Shown: positions 51,680 to 60,396 of the stretch, piece by piece | Position numbering within the stretch: the first letter of the stretch is position 1 | Layout: each line of letters starts with the position of its first letter | Assembly: GCF_009939295.1 (NCBI RefSeq) | Contig: NZ_WVIC01000020.1 | Coordinates: 1-64,000, forward strand | Length of the DNA: 64,000 nt | Direction: 5' to 3' | From: Petrachloros mirabilis ULC683 | Lineage (GTDB): Bacteria > Cyanobacteriota > Cyanobacteriia > Thermosynechococcales > Thermosynechococcaceae | Position numbers and translations under genes: made by a program | Notes under the pieces: model-generated | The model's database searches: none | What the model was told of the DNA's origin: nothing | Seen by the model: only the letters and a program-made list of their open reading frames with translations

Positions 51680-51749
51680 ACTATCCCCAACAGCCTGAAG
51701 CACCCAGCCAAGTCCTAATACGCTTTACATTGACGTTGCTATCCAGCTT

Positions 51750-53984
51750 ATGAACGCCGAATCTGTCTCCCTTCCTGTTGAACTTCAAGCCAATGACGAC
51801 GAAATCAACTTGGCTGACCTTTTGCAAACTCTGCGACGACGTTGGTTTGCAGCTTGTTTAACCTGCGGAGGTGTGATAGTCGTAGCAGCACTCTATACCC
51901 TGACGCGCACTCCCATCTACGAAGCTGAAGGGCAGATTATTCTTCAAAATATTGATCGAACTTCAAACCTAGCAGGGCTGGCAGAAACGCTAAGTGACCC
52001 GACAGGGTTTACACGCAATTCTAACCCCCTTGAAAATGAAATCCAAATCTTGCGCTCTTCTCCGTTGTTAGAGCAGGTGATTAGTCTTCTGCCCCCGGAA
52101 GATCCAGATAAGCCCCTCACTGTTCGAGGTTTCCGGGAGGTCATCAATATTTCCGCCACGCGAGAAGCTGACGTACTGCAGTTGCGCTATCGCAGCGCCA
52201 ATCCCCAACTGGCTGCCATGACAGTCAATCAGTTGATGCAGACCTACTTGCAAAATAGTGTGCAATTGAGTCGTTCCCAGACCCAAGCCGCTCGCCAATT
52301 TATTGAAGAGCAATTGCCCCGAACGGAGACAGAATTGCGGCAGGCAGAGCAATCTCTGCGCCAATTTAAAGAAGTCAATGGAATTGTCGAGTTGAGTCAA
52401 GAGGCTACCGCCACCGTTTCAGAATTATCTGGGCTCCGAGGGCAAATTTCAGAGACTCAAGCTCAATACCTAGAGGCTCAAGAAAATAGCAGTCAACTGC
52501 GCCAACAATTTGGCATGACAGCAGCACAGGCACTAGCAGTAGGACGCTTGAGCGAGTCGGCTGGGGTTCAAGGGACACTCCGAGAATTGCAAAAGGTTGA
52601 AGATCAGCTGGCGGTGGCTGCCACAATCTATGCAGAAGCTCATCCCGAGCTAACAGAACTTCGCAATCAGCAAGCCGCACTGCAACAGACCCTTCAGGGG
52701 CGGGTCAGCGAGACGGTGGGGGGCAATGCTCTGGCATCCAGCTCAACGCAGATGGGAACTTTTAGCCTTGACTTGGCCACAGACTTGGTTCGGGCTGAAG
52801 TGGCTCAGCGCAGCCTAGCAGAGCGCTTGGCTGGGCTACAGTCTGAGTTTGCAGCCTACCAAAATCGAGCGCAGATTCTGCCCGGTCTTGAGCAGCAGTA
52901 CAGGCAGCTTCAGCGCCAAGTAGAAGTCGCCCAAATAACTTATCAAAATTTACTGAAGGGTCTACAAGACGCCCAGCTAGCTGAAAATCAAACCATTGGT
53001 AATGCCCGGGTTCTAGATCCCGCAGTAGTGCCAGACAAAGCCGTCTCACCCCGTATTTTACGAAATTTAACCTTAGGCGTTTTTTTTGGCTTCATTTCTG
53101 GAGTGGGGGTTGCCCTGCTTCTAGAAACCCTAGACAACCGCGTCAAGACCGTGAAAGATGTGCGAGCCATTTACAATTTTGTGTTGCTAGGTTCGATTCC
53201 ATTGCTGCGCGAGAGCCGATCATCGCTCTGGAAAACTAACGATCCAGACAGCAATCCACCACTCCTCACCCTTAGAGATGACACCCACTCCATGAGTAGT
53301 GAAGCCTATCGCATGCTTTTGGCCAACCTCAAATTTGTCCGCTCAGATCAGCCTCTGAAGGTGATGATCATGACCAGTGCCATGCCCGGTGAAGGCAAAA
53401 GTACAACTGTTGCGAACCTAGCTCTAGCCATGGTCGAGCTCGGAGCCAGAGTTTTGATTATTGATGCAGACTTTCGGCGCCCCTCTCAGCATCATTTGTG
53501 GGAGCGACCCAATCGCACTGGGCTTAGTAATGTTCTGGTAGAACCCAGCACATTTCCCTATGCACTGATTCGCAATGAGACCGAGAACCTAGATGTGCTG
53601 ACAGCGGGGGTACTGCCCCCCAGCCCGGTGGCGTTGCTCGACTCCCAGGCAATGCGATCGCTCCTTGAAAACGTGAAAGCTCAGTACGACTATGTGCTCA
53701 TTGACACCCCCCCATTAGCTGCAGCAGCAGATGCCCTGATTCTCGGTCAAATGGTCGATGGCGTAATTTTAGTGGCGCGACCCGAAGTGCTGAACCGCTC
53801 AGCGGCAGTGATGGCACGCGAGGCGCTGCAGCAAGCCCATCAGCCAGTGGTGGGCATGGTGATCAATGGCGTAATTCCCGAGAATGAGGCAGATAGTTAC
53901 TACTATTACTATGCCCGTAGTTACTATTCGGGAACCGAGCAGCCCCAGTCAATGGCCACAGAGCAGTTGCGATCCAAACAGTAA
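51750..53984 (+). CDS. Wzc-like polysaccharide co-polymerase with BY-type tyrosine kinase
   Basis: 744 residues. A Wzz domain (NLADLLQTLRRRW near 20, first helix about 34-53) is followed by long periplasmic coiled coils (about 165-420), a second helix (LTLGVFFGFISGVGVALLLE, about 435-455) and the kinase. The kinase has Walker A SAMPGEGKSTTVANLA (about 550), Walker A' VLIIDADFRRPSQ and Walker B DYVLIDTPPL. The tail is a Tyr cluster (SYYYYYARSYYSG), the usual autophosphorylation site. It controls chain length and export of polysaccharide. Confidence 0.95.
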   Translation: MNAESVSLPVELQANDDEINLADLLQTLRRRWFAACLTCGGVIVVAALYTLTRTPIYEAEGQIILQNIDRTSNLAGLAETLSDPTGFTRNSNPLENEIQILRSSPLLEQVISLLPPEDPDKPLTVRGFREVINISATREADVLQLRYRSANPQLAAMTVNQLMQTYLQNSVQLSRSQTQAARQFIEEQLPRTETELRQAEQSLRQFKEVNGIVELSQEATATVSELSGLRGQISETQAQYLEAQENSSQLRQQFGMTAAQALAVGRLSESAGVQGTLRELQKVEDQLAVAATIYAEAHPELTELRNQQAALQQTLQGRVSETVGGNALASSSTQMGTFSLDLATDLVRAEVAQRSLAERLAGLQSEFAAYQNRAQILPGLEQQYRQLQRQVEVAQITYQNLLKGLQDAQLAENQTIGNARVLDPAVVPDKAVSPRILRNLTLGVFFGFISGVGVALLLETLDNRVKTVKDVRAIYNFVLLGSIPLLRESRSSLWKTNDPDSNPPLLTLRDDTHSMSSEAYRMLLANLKFVRSDQPLKVMIMTSAMPGEGKSTTVANLALAMVELGARVLIIDADFRRPSQHHLWERPNRTGLSNVLVEPSTFPYALIRNETENLDVLTAGVLPPSPVALLDSQAMRSLLENVKAQYDYVLIDTPPLAAAADALILGQMVDGVILVARPEVLNRSAAVMAREALQQAHQPVVGMVINGVIPENEADSYYYYYARSYYSGTEQPQSMATEQLRSKQ

Positions 53985-54050
53985 AACCTCACTAAGCAAC
54001 TAACCCTGCCCTCCAATCTCAAGAAACCACAGTTGTTGATGTTAGGGCGG

Positions 54051-54157
54051 TAATAGGTTTACAGATCAATGGAGTGCATGGGGTGCAGGGGGCAGTGCCC
54101 CCTGCGTGGGGGTGGAACCCCCACACCCCGTATCTCACTCAGGTGAGAACCGCTATA
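54051..54157. mobile_element. family C miniature repeat, copy 4 (inverted)
   Basis: Inverted orientation; the left tip is decayed (TAATAGGTTTACAG instead of TATAGCGGTTTACAG) while the right tip AACCGCTATA is intact. Both internal hairpins are preserved. Confidence 0.78.
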
Positions 54158-54205
54158 ACACTCTCCTCCTGTCAAGGTGTAAGTTGCAAGACTAAATGTA
54201 CCTTG

Positions 54206-54459
54206 ATGTTTTTAGCACGGGCTACTTATCAGCAGTTTCAGCAAATCCTTCAGCATTTGGGTGTAGAGGTTATCCCCTGTGATAGGGTGCTTGCGGAGAT
54301 TGCATTCCAAGCTTGGTGGCAATATGGTAAGGAACGCCATACGGCTGGCTTGAATGTTTTGCCTATGCGTTGGCTAAACAGAGAAGTGAGCTGCCACTCT
54401 TCAAAAGACAAGATTTCTCCCAAACTGATATCAAATCAGCGCTTGACTGTGTAACCTAA
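54206..54459 (+). pseudogene. VapC-type PIN-domain toxin remnant
   Basis: The frame from 54206 gives MFLARATYQQFQQILQHLGVEVIPCD, then FQAWWQYGKERHTAGLN, typical of the second half of VapC toxins. After GLN the family sequence jumps to another frame: CFAYALAKQRSELPLFKRQDFSQTDIKSA, ending at TAA 54457-54459. The conserved GD of the family motif GDCFAYALA is missing at the break near 54351, so a small deletion removed it. The N-terminal half with the first catalytic Asp is absent. No vapB antitoxin gene is seen. Confidence 0.7.
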
Positions 54460-54515
54460 TATTCAAGCTTTTCCCCACTCCCACCTTCTAAGCCACTCGT
54501 GCCCAAAACCAACTC

Positions 54516-56336
54516 ATGCGCCAAAAAAAACATTCATTGCTGGCTGATCTGCGGCAGCTCTGGGGACATCTAAAGCAGCGGAGACAGCGGCAACTAGGCA
54601 TGTTGTTGCTGTTACTGATCATCTCCGCTCTGGCGGAGATGGTGACAGTGGGGGCGATTTTTCCGTTTTTGTCGGCTTTGGGCAATGCGCCCGCGATGTT
54701 GCAGAACCAGCAACTGCAGCCGGTGTTTGCAGCATTGGGCATTGCTACCACCCATCGGCTGGTGCTAGTGATGGCCTTGGGGTTTGTGGCGGCGCTGGGG
54801 GTGGCGAATGGGTTGCGCTTATTGGCGCTGCATGCGCGCTACAAGCTGGCGGCAGCGATCGCAGCGGATGTGAGCAGTCGGGTGTACTACACTACTCTGT
54901 ACCAGCCCTATAGCTTTCATGTGCGGCAGAATAGCAGCGATCTGATTCAGACTGTTACTCTAGACACCGATCAATTGACCAATGACATTCTGATTCAGTT
55001 TGTTGACTTTCTTGCCAATTCGCTGCTGGCACCAGCCCTGATCATCACCCTGATGCTGATCAATTGGCGATTGGCGATCGGAGCAGCATTGATTTTGGGC
55101 ACTGTCTACACAGTTATTTTCTGGATGCGGCAGGGGTTGTTAAAGCGCAACAGTGCTCTGTTTTCTCAGGCGGGGCAGCACAAGGTGAAGGTCGTGCAGG
55201 AGGGCATCGGCGGTATTCGTGAAGTCTTGCTAGATCATTCTCAGTCCTTTTTTCATCACGCCTATCAGCGGGATGAGCAGAGGCTGCGACGAGTGCAAAT
55301 TACTAATAGAATTATTTCCCAGTCTCCTGTGTTTTTGATTGAGTTTATTACTTTAGGATCTATTTCCCTGCTGGCTCTCAGTCTAGGAAGGGATGGCGAC
55401 TTTAGCGAAGCGGTGCCAGTGTTGGGCAGTTTAGCTCTGGGAGCCAAGCGGTTAGTGCCTGCCTTGCAAAGGTCGTTTTTCAGCTTGGCGACGATTCAAG
55501 GGGCAAGAGCCTCATTGTTGCGTGTGCTGGCAGCCTTGAATCGTCCAGTTGATTCATTACTACTGTTAGAGCCAGAATTCGCTCCCCTAAATTTAAGTCA
55601 AGAACTCCAGTTAGCGGGGGTATGGTTTCGCTATGGCGATGACAGCCCCTGGATCTTGTGGGATTTGAATTTAACCATTGCGGCGAAGACCACAGTGGCG
55701 TTTGCGGGTAGTACGGGCAGTGGTAAAAGCACCACGGCAGATTTGATTTTAGGATTGTTGCAACCGGAGAAAGGACAAATTTTAGTGGATGGAGTGCCCC
55801 TGGAAGGAACGCGGTTGCGCCAGTGGCAGGCGGCGGTGGCTCATGTGCCGCAGCAGATTTACCTGAGCGATAGTACCCTGGCAGAGAATATTGCCTTTGG
55901 CATCCCCGAGAAAGAGATTAACTTTAATCAGGTGCGGCGAGCAGCCAAATTGGCTCAGATTGATGAGTTTATTGAGGGGTTGTCGGGTGGGTATGATACT
56001 TACGTAGGGGAGCGAGGGATTCGCCTGAGTGGAGGGCAGCGGCAGCGGATTGGGATTGCGCGGGCACTGTATAAAAATGCGTCGGTGATTGTGTTTGATG
56101 AGGCGACCAGTGCGCTGGATAATACCACTGAGAGGGAAGTAATGGAGTCAATCAATAATTTAAGTCATCAATTGACCATTATCTTAATTGCTCATCGACT
56201 CAGCACAGTTGAGAAATGCGATCGTATCTTCGAACTCGATCAGGGTAGGATAATCTATAGCGGTACATTTGAGGAGTTGCTGACACATTCTCCAACGTTT
56301 CGGAATCATGCAGCAATGCAGGGCTTTCTTGCATAA
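54516..56336 (+). CDS. PglK/MsbA-like ABC transporter (fused permease-ATPase), probable glycan flippase
   Basis: 606 residues. Six transmembrane helices (about 28-330) are followed by the ATPase: Walker A GSTGSGKSTTADLI (about 400), Q-loop HVPQQIYLSD, signature LSGGQRQRIGIARAL (about 510), Walker B VIVFDEATSALD and H-loop AHRLSTV. Sequence style (DVSSRVYYTTLYQPYSFH, GGIREVLLDHSQSFFHHAYQRDEQRLRR) is like PglK-type lipid-linked oligosaccharide flippases. The context supports export of a surface glycan. Confidence 0.9.
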   Translation: MRQKKHSLLADLRQLWGHLKQRRQRQLGMLLLLLIISALAEMVTVGAIFPFLSALGNAPAMLQNQQLQPVFAALGIATTHRLVLVMALGFVAALGVANGLRLLALHARYKLAAAIAADVSSRVYYTTLYQPYSFHVRQNSSDLIQTVTLDTDQLTNDILIQFVDFLANSLLAPALIITLMLINWRLAIGAALILGTVYTVIFWMRQGLLKRNSALFSQAGQHKVKVVQEGIGGIREVLLDHSQSFFHHAYQRDEQRLRRVQITNRIISQSPVFLIEFITLGSISLLALSLGRDGDFSEAVPVLGSLALGAKRLVPALQRSFFSLATIQGARASLLRVLAALNRPVDSLLLLEPEFAPLNLSQELQLAGVWFRYGDDSPWILWDLNLTIAAKTTVAFAGSTGSGKSTTADLILGLLQPEKGQILVDGVPLEGTRLRQWQAAVAHVPQQIYLSDSTLAENIAFGIPEKEINFNQVRRAAKLAQIDEFIEGLSGGYDTYVGERGIRLSGGQRQRIGIARALYKNASVIVFDEATSALDNTTEREVMESINNLSHQLTIILIAHRLSTVEKCDRIFELDQGRIIYSGTFEELLTHSPTFRNHAAMQGFLA

Positions 56337-56603
56337 ATACCTGCAAGCCTTATGGCTTTACAGAATTCAGTATACCGAAAAACTTTCCAAAAGCCGCTAA
56401 TCTCGTGACCAATAAGCTTTTCAGATTTTAGCTAGCATACCAGATCCGGTAGAGCCATCCTTATTCAGCAAAAATTGTCAATTGTAAGTTCTTATTGACA
56501 AAGCCTTGTATGGCAAGGGTTTCAATCAAAGGTCGGATCCCCCTAATTATGCAACAAAGTCGCAATGCAGTAAGAGATCTCTGCGATTGAGAAAGGAAGA
56601 ATT
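56337..56603. promoter_or_regulatory. AT-rich leader of the leg operon
   Basis: 267 bp with a perfect -35-like TTGACA at 56495-56500 but no well-spaced -10 (TATGGC follows too soon; AATCAA too late). AAAGGAAG at about 56592, with the GTG at 56604, sets the legB start. The operon promoter probably lies here. Confidence 0.35.
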
Positions 56604-57602
56604 GTGAAAAAGTTAATGGTCACAGGAGCGGATGGTTTCATTGGCTCCCACTTAACTGAAAAACTGGTACGCCAAGGTTATGATGTTCGTGCCTTGGTTT
56701 TGTACAACTCTTTCAACTCCTGGGGCTGGCTCGATCGCTGTGCCGAGGATGTTCGGGGTCAGTTCGATGTATTTGCTGGTGATATTCGCGATCCTAATGG
56801 GGTGCGGACTGCGATGAAAGATTGTGATGGTGTTCTGCATCTGGCTGCGCTCATTGCCATCCCCTACTCCTACCACTCTCCCGATACTTATGTAGATACC
56901 AATGTGAAAGGGACGCTGAATGTGATTCAGGCCGCACGGGATCTCGGCGTTAGTAAAGTTGTTCACACCTCTACCAGTGAGGTATACGGTACAGCTCAGT
57001 TCGTACCGATCACTGAAGATCATCCGCTGCAAGGCCAATCCCCCTATTCCGCCAGTAAGATTGGCGCCGACCAGATGGCGCTCTCATTCTATCGTTCCTT
57101 TGGAACACCAGTGAGCGTGATTCGACCTTTTAATACCTATGGCCCTAGACAATCTGCTCGGGCAGTCATCCCAACCATCATCACCCAGATTGCCAAAGGA
57201 AAACGACAGATTAAGCTGGGCGCAGTGCAACCGACTCGGGACTTTAATTACGTGGCCGATACTGTGTCGGGGTTTATTGCCATACTGGAGTCAGATGCCT
57301 CAATTGGCGAGGTGATCAATATTGGCAGCAACTTTGAAATTTCCATTGGCGATACTGCTCGTACCATTGCCAAGGCGATGGGAGTAGACATTGAAATATT
57401 GACGGATGACCAGCGGCTACGCCCAGAAAAGAGTGAGGTAGAACGCCTCTGGGCTTCTAATGAAAAAGCTCAAAACTTGTTGGGCTGGGTGCCTAAATAT
57501 AGTGGACTAGAAGGATTTCGTCGTGGGTTGGCTGAGACGGCCGCATGGTTTCGGGAGCCCTCTAATTTGGCGGCATATAAGGCAGATATTTACAACCTAT
57601 GA
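56604..57602 (+). CDS. legB: LegB-type NDP-N-acetylglucosamine 4,6-dehydratase
   Basis: 332 residues, an extended SDR: TGADGFIGSHLTEKLV, DCDGVLHLAALIAIPYSYHSP, STSEVYGTAQ and catalytic YSASK (Tyr147). The segment ALVLYNSFNSWGWLDRC and the run AIPYSYHSPDTYVDTNVKG are characteristic of LegB (Campylobacter Cj1319 type), which acts on GDP-GlcNAc in the first step of legionaminic acid synthesis. It is the first gene of a tight operon; its stop overlaps legC (ATGA). Confidence 0.88.
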   Translation: MKKLMVTGADGFIGSHLTEKLVRQGYDVRALVLYNSFNSWGWLDRCAEDVRGQFDVFAGDIRDPNGVRTAMKDCDGVLHLAALIAIPYSYHSPDTYVDTNVKGTLNVIQAARDLGVSKVVHTSTSEVYGTAQFVPITEDHPLQGQSPYSASKIGADQMALSFYRSFGTPVSVIRPFNTYGPRQSARAVIPTIITQIAKGKRQIKLGAVQPTRDFNYVADTVSGFIAILESDASIGEVINIGSNFEISIGDTARTIAKAMGVDIEILTDDQRLRPEKSEVERLWASNEKAQNLLGWVPKYSGLEGFRRGLAETAAWFREPSNLAAYKADIYNL

Positions 57603-58759
57603 TCGCTATTCTGACAAACTCTATCGTTAAAGCTATTCAACAGGTGGTGGGGAATGCTCCTGTTCCATTGCATGAACCTAGGTTTGCCGGACACGAGTGG
57701 GACTATCTAAAAGAATGCCTGGATTCGACTTTTGTCTCTTCCGTCGGAAAATTTGTAGACCGATTTGAAGCTGAGCTAGCCGATTATACAGGTGCTAGTC
57801 ACGCCGTTGCAGTTGTCAATGGCACAGCAGCATTGCACGTGGCTTTGTGTCTGGCTGGTGTGCAAAGCAACGATGAGGTTTTGATTCCTGCCCTGACCTT
57901 TGTGGCTACGGCCAATGCGGTGGCCTACTGTGGGGCTGTTCCCCACTTAGTCGATAGTGAAATGCATACGCTGGGGCTTGATCCATTGGCATTGCGGGAC
58001 TACCTAAAGGACATCACTGAAATTTCTGAGGGACAGTGCATTAATTGCCTAACGAACCGGGTAATTCGTGTCTTGCTGCCGATGCATACTTTTGGTCATC
58101 CGGTGGATCTAGAGGGGTTGCTATCAGTTGCTCGGGATTTTCACCTGACCCTGATTGAAGACGCTGCAGAGTCGCTGGGTAGTTGGTATCACGATAAGCA
58201 CACCGGCACCTTTGGGCGAATGGGCACGCTCAGTTTCAATGGCAATAAGACCATTACTACGGGTGGAGGTGGGGCAATTCTCACGAATGATGCAGAATTG
58301 GCTCAGCATGCGAAGCACCTGACGACGACCGCAAAGCGGCCTCATCGCTGGGAGTATGTTCATGATGAGGTTGGATATAACTATCGTATGCCCAACCTAA
58401 ATGCGGCGTTAGGGTGTGCTCAGCTTGAGCAACTACCTAGCTTTTTAGCATCAAAGCGGAGGTTGTTTGAGCAATATCAGGCTGCCTTTAAAGATATACC
58501 CGATGTGCAAATCGTAACGGAACCGAATGGGTGCCGGAGCAATTATTGGCTACAGACGTTGATGTTAGACGAATCGGTGGCGGGTCACCGTGATGACATT
58601 CTGACAGCTACCAACGAAGCTGGACTGATGACTCGACCCATTTGGAAGTTAATGCATCGGCTGGCGCCTTATCAAGACTGTCCAAGAATGGAGCTGTATG
58701 TCGCTGAGCAATTAGAGCAACGGTTACTCAACTTACCTAGCAGTACGGGATTGATATAG
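57599..58759 (+). CDS. legC: LegC-family PLP aminotransferase
   Basis: 386 residues of the DegT/DnrJ/EryC1 family. PHEPRFAG-like start, TFVSSVGKFVDRFE, AVVNGTAALHVAL, PALTFVATANAVAY, EDAAESLGSWY, and the PLP lysine in FNGNKTITTGGGGAIL (about K217). It transfers an amino group to C4 of the 4-keto sugar made by LegB. It overlaps legB by four bases. Confidence 0.88.
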   Translation: MIAILTNSIVKAIQQVVGNAPVPLHEPRFAGHEWDYLKECLDSTFVSSVGKFVDRFEAELADYTGASHAVAVVNGTAALHVALCLAGVQSNDEVLIPALTFVATANAVAYCGAVPHLVDSEMHTLGLDPLALRDYLKDITEISEGQCINCLTNRVIRVLLPMHTFGHPVDLEGLLSVARDFHLTLIEDAAESLGSWYHDKHTGTFGRMGTLSFNGNKTITTGGGGAILTNDAELAQHAKHLTTTAKRPHRWEYVHDEVGYNYRMPNLNAALGCAQLEQLPSFLASKRRLFEQYQAAFKDIPDVQIVTEPNGCRSNYWLQTLMLDESVAGHRDDILTATNEAGLMTRPIWKLMHRLAPYQDCPRMELYVAEQLEQRLLNLPSSTGLI

Positions 58760-58765
58760 GAGCCA

Positions 58766-59389
58766 TTGTTGACTGTGGAACCCATTATTCTAGTCGGCTC
58801 TGGAGGTCACGCCAGAGCTTGCATCGATATTATCGAGCAACAAGGTCACTTCTCTATTGTGGGTTTAGTAGGAATCCCTCATGAGGTTGGAACCTCTGTT
58901 TTAGGCTATCCGGTATTGGGAACCGATGCGGATTTACCTGGGCTCCGTCAAAAAAGTCCTAATGCATTGGTTACGGTGGGCCATATTAAGACACCGGCTC
59001 CTCGCATTCGGTTGTTTGAATCGTTAGCAAAAATGGGATTTTGCTTGCCGACTATTCTCTCCCCGCGTGCCTATGTTTCGCGTCATGCCAGTGTGGGCAA
59101 AGGCACAATTGTGATGCACGGGGCACTAGTCAATGCTGCGGCCTCCGTCGGACATAACTGCATTCTCAATACCCATGCAGTAGTTGAACATGATGTAGTC
59201 ATCGCAGATCATTGTCATGTATCTACGACAACAGTAATTAACAGCGGTGCGCAAGTTGGGGCAGGTACTTTTATTGGCAGCAACAGTAGTTTACGAGAAC
59301 TGGTTAAAGTGGGCAAAAACTGTCTGATTGGGATGGGACAGCGGGTCTTAAGTGATGTTGAAGATGGTAGTCGGATACTGAATAGGTAA
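58766..59389 (+). CDS. NeuD/PglD-family sugar O- or N-acetyltransferase (LegH-like)
   Basis: About 207 residues. An N-terminal nucleotide-sugar-binding fold (ILVGSGGHARACIDIIEQQG) is followed by a left-handed beta-helix of hexapeptide repeats (about 95-200: ASVGKGTIVMHGALVNAAASVGHN...). The His of the segment NTHAVVEHDV is the usual catalytic base. In this position it probably N-acetylates the 4-amino group of the legionaminic precursor, the role of LegH/PglD. The start may be TTG 58766/58769 or, more naturally, GTG 58775. Confidence 0.8.
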   Translation: MLTVEPIILVGSGGHARACIDIIEQQGHFSIVGLVGIPHEVGTSVLGYPVLGTDADLPGLRQKSPNALVTVGHIKTPAPRIRLFESLAKMGFCLPTILSPRAYVSRHASVGKGTIVMHGALVNAAASVGHNCILNTHAVVEHDVVIADHCHVSTTTVINSGAQVGAGTFIGSNSSLRELVKVGKNCLIGMGQRVLSDVEDGSRILNR

Positions 59390-59394
59390 GTCAT

Positions 59395-60396
59395 ATGAGG
59401 ACTTTAGTTATTGCTGAGGCGGGTGTCAATCATAACGGCGATATGGCGATTGCTAAAGCTCTGATCGATGTTGCAGCAGACGCCGGGGTCGATCTAGTCA
59501 AGTTTCAAACGTTTAAAGCTGATCGGCTCGTAACCACTCAGGCAAAGAAGGCTGAGTATCAGAATCGGATGACGGCTGCAGATGAGTCGCAGCATGCGAT
59601 GATTCGTCGGCTGGAGCTAACCCGTGAAATGCACGATGTGTTGATTGCTTACTGCCAAGAACGCGGAATCGGATTTTTCTCAACGGGCTTTGATCCTGAG
59701 AGTGTGGATCTGTTAGTTGAACTGGGGCTAGACCGATTTAAAATCCCTTCCGGTGAAATTACGAATCTGCCTTATCTGCGGCATGTTGGCCGTTATGGCA
59801 AACTGATTATTCTGTCTACGGGCATGGCGACGCTGGGGGAGATTGAGGCAGCTCTGGAGATATTGGAGCAGGCGGGTACGGCACGCGATCAGATAACAGT
59901 GCTGCACTGTAATACAGAGTATCCTACTCCCATAAAAGATGTGAATCTGCGGGCGATGGTGACTATCCGAGAGGCGCTGGGGGTGACTGTGGGGTATTCA
60001 GACCATACGTTGGGGATTGAAGTGTCGATCGCAGCAGTGGCACTGGGAGCAACGGTGATTGAAAAGCATTTTACGCTTGATCGTAATCTGCCAGGACCAG
60101 ACCATCGTGCCAGTTTGGAGCCGGAGGAGCTGAAAGCGATGGTAAGGGCTATTCGTAATATTGAGGAGGCCTTGGGAGATGGGCGTAAGCGTCCCAGTCA
60201 GAGCGAAGTCAAAAATAAACCCGTTGCTCGCAAATCGATTGTTGCGGCTTGTGCCATTAAGGCAGGAGAAGCCCTAACACCATCGAATATAGTAATAAAA
60301 AGACCGGGTACAGGTATTTCGCCAATGCGCTGGGATGAGATTGTGGGGCGAAAAGTGACCCGTGGTTTTGAGACGGATGAGTTGATTGAGCTATGA
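59395..60396 (+). CDS. legI: N,N'-diacetyllegionaminate (nonulosonate) synthase
   Basis: 333 residues of the NeuB family: IAEAGVNHNGDMAIAKALID, LVKFQTFKADRLVT, KIPSGEITNLPYL, LSTGMATLGEIEAALE, LHCNTEYPTP and GYSDHTLG. The C-terminal SAF/antifreeze-like domain (RKSIVAACAIKAGEALT...) completes it. It condenses phosphoenolpyruvate with a six-carbon sugar to a nine-carbon sialic-acid-like sugar. Presence of legB and legC makes the legionaminate form more likely than neuraminate. Confidence 0.88.
   Translation: MRTLVIAEAGVNHNGDMAIAKALIDVAADAGVDLVKFQTFKADRLVTTQAKKAEYQNRMTAADESQHAMIRRLELTREMHDVLIAYCQERGIGFFSTGFDPESVDLLVELGLDRFKIPSGEITNLPYLRHVGRYGKLIILSTGMATLGEIEAALEILEQAGTARDQITVLHCNTEYPTPIKDVNLRAMVTIREALGVTVGYSDHTLGIEVSIAAVALGATVIEKHFTLDRNLPGPDHRASLEPEELKAMVRAIRNIEEALGDGRKRPSQSEVKNKPVARKSIVAACAIKAGEALTPSNIVIKRPGTGISPMRWDEIVGRKVTRGFETDELIEL

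Larger units (their letters stand above)
53985..54515. other. intergenic region with family C repeat and vapC remnant (531 bp)
   Basis: Family C repeat copy 4 (54051-54157) is followed by a truncated, frameshifted vapC-type pseudogene (54206-54459) and 56 bp before the ABC transporter. There is no intact gene. Confidence 0.6.

Noticed and set aside
54074-54454. A single 126-codon frame through family C repeat copy 4 into the vapC remnant
   Set aside because: The first third is translation of the repeat itself (the same peptide appears at copy 2), so the fusion is not a gene. The second part is the pseudogene listed separately.
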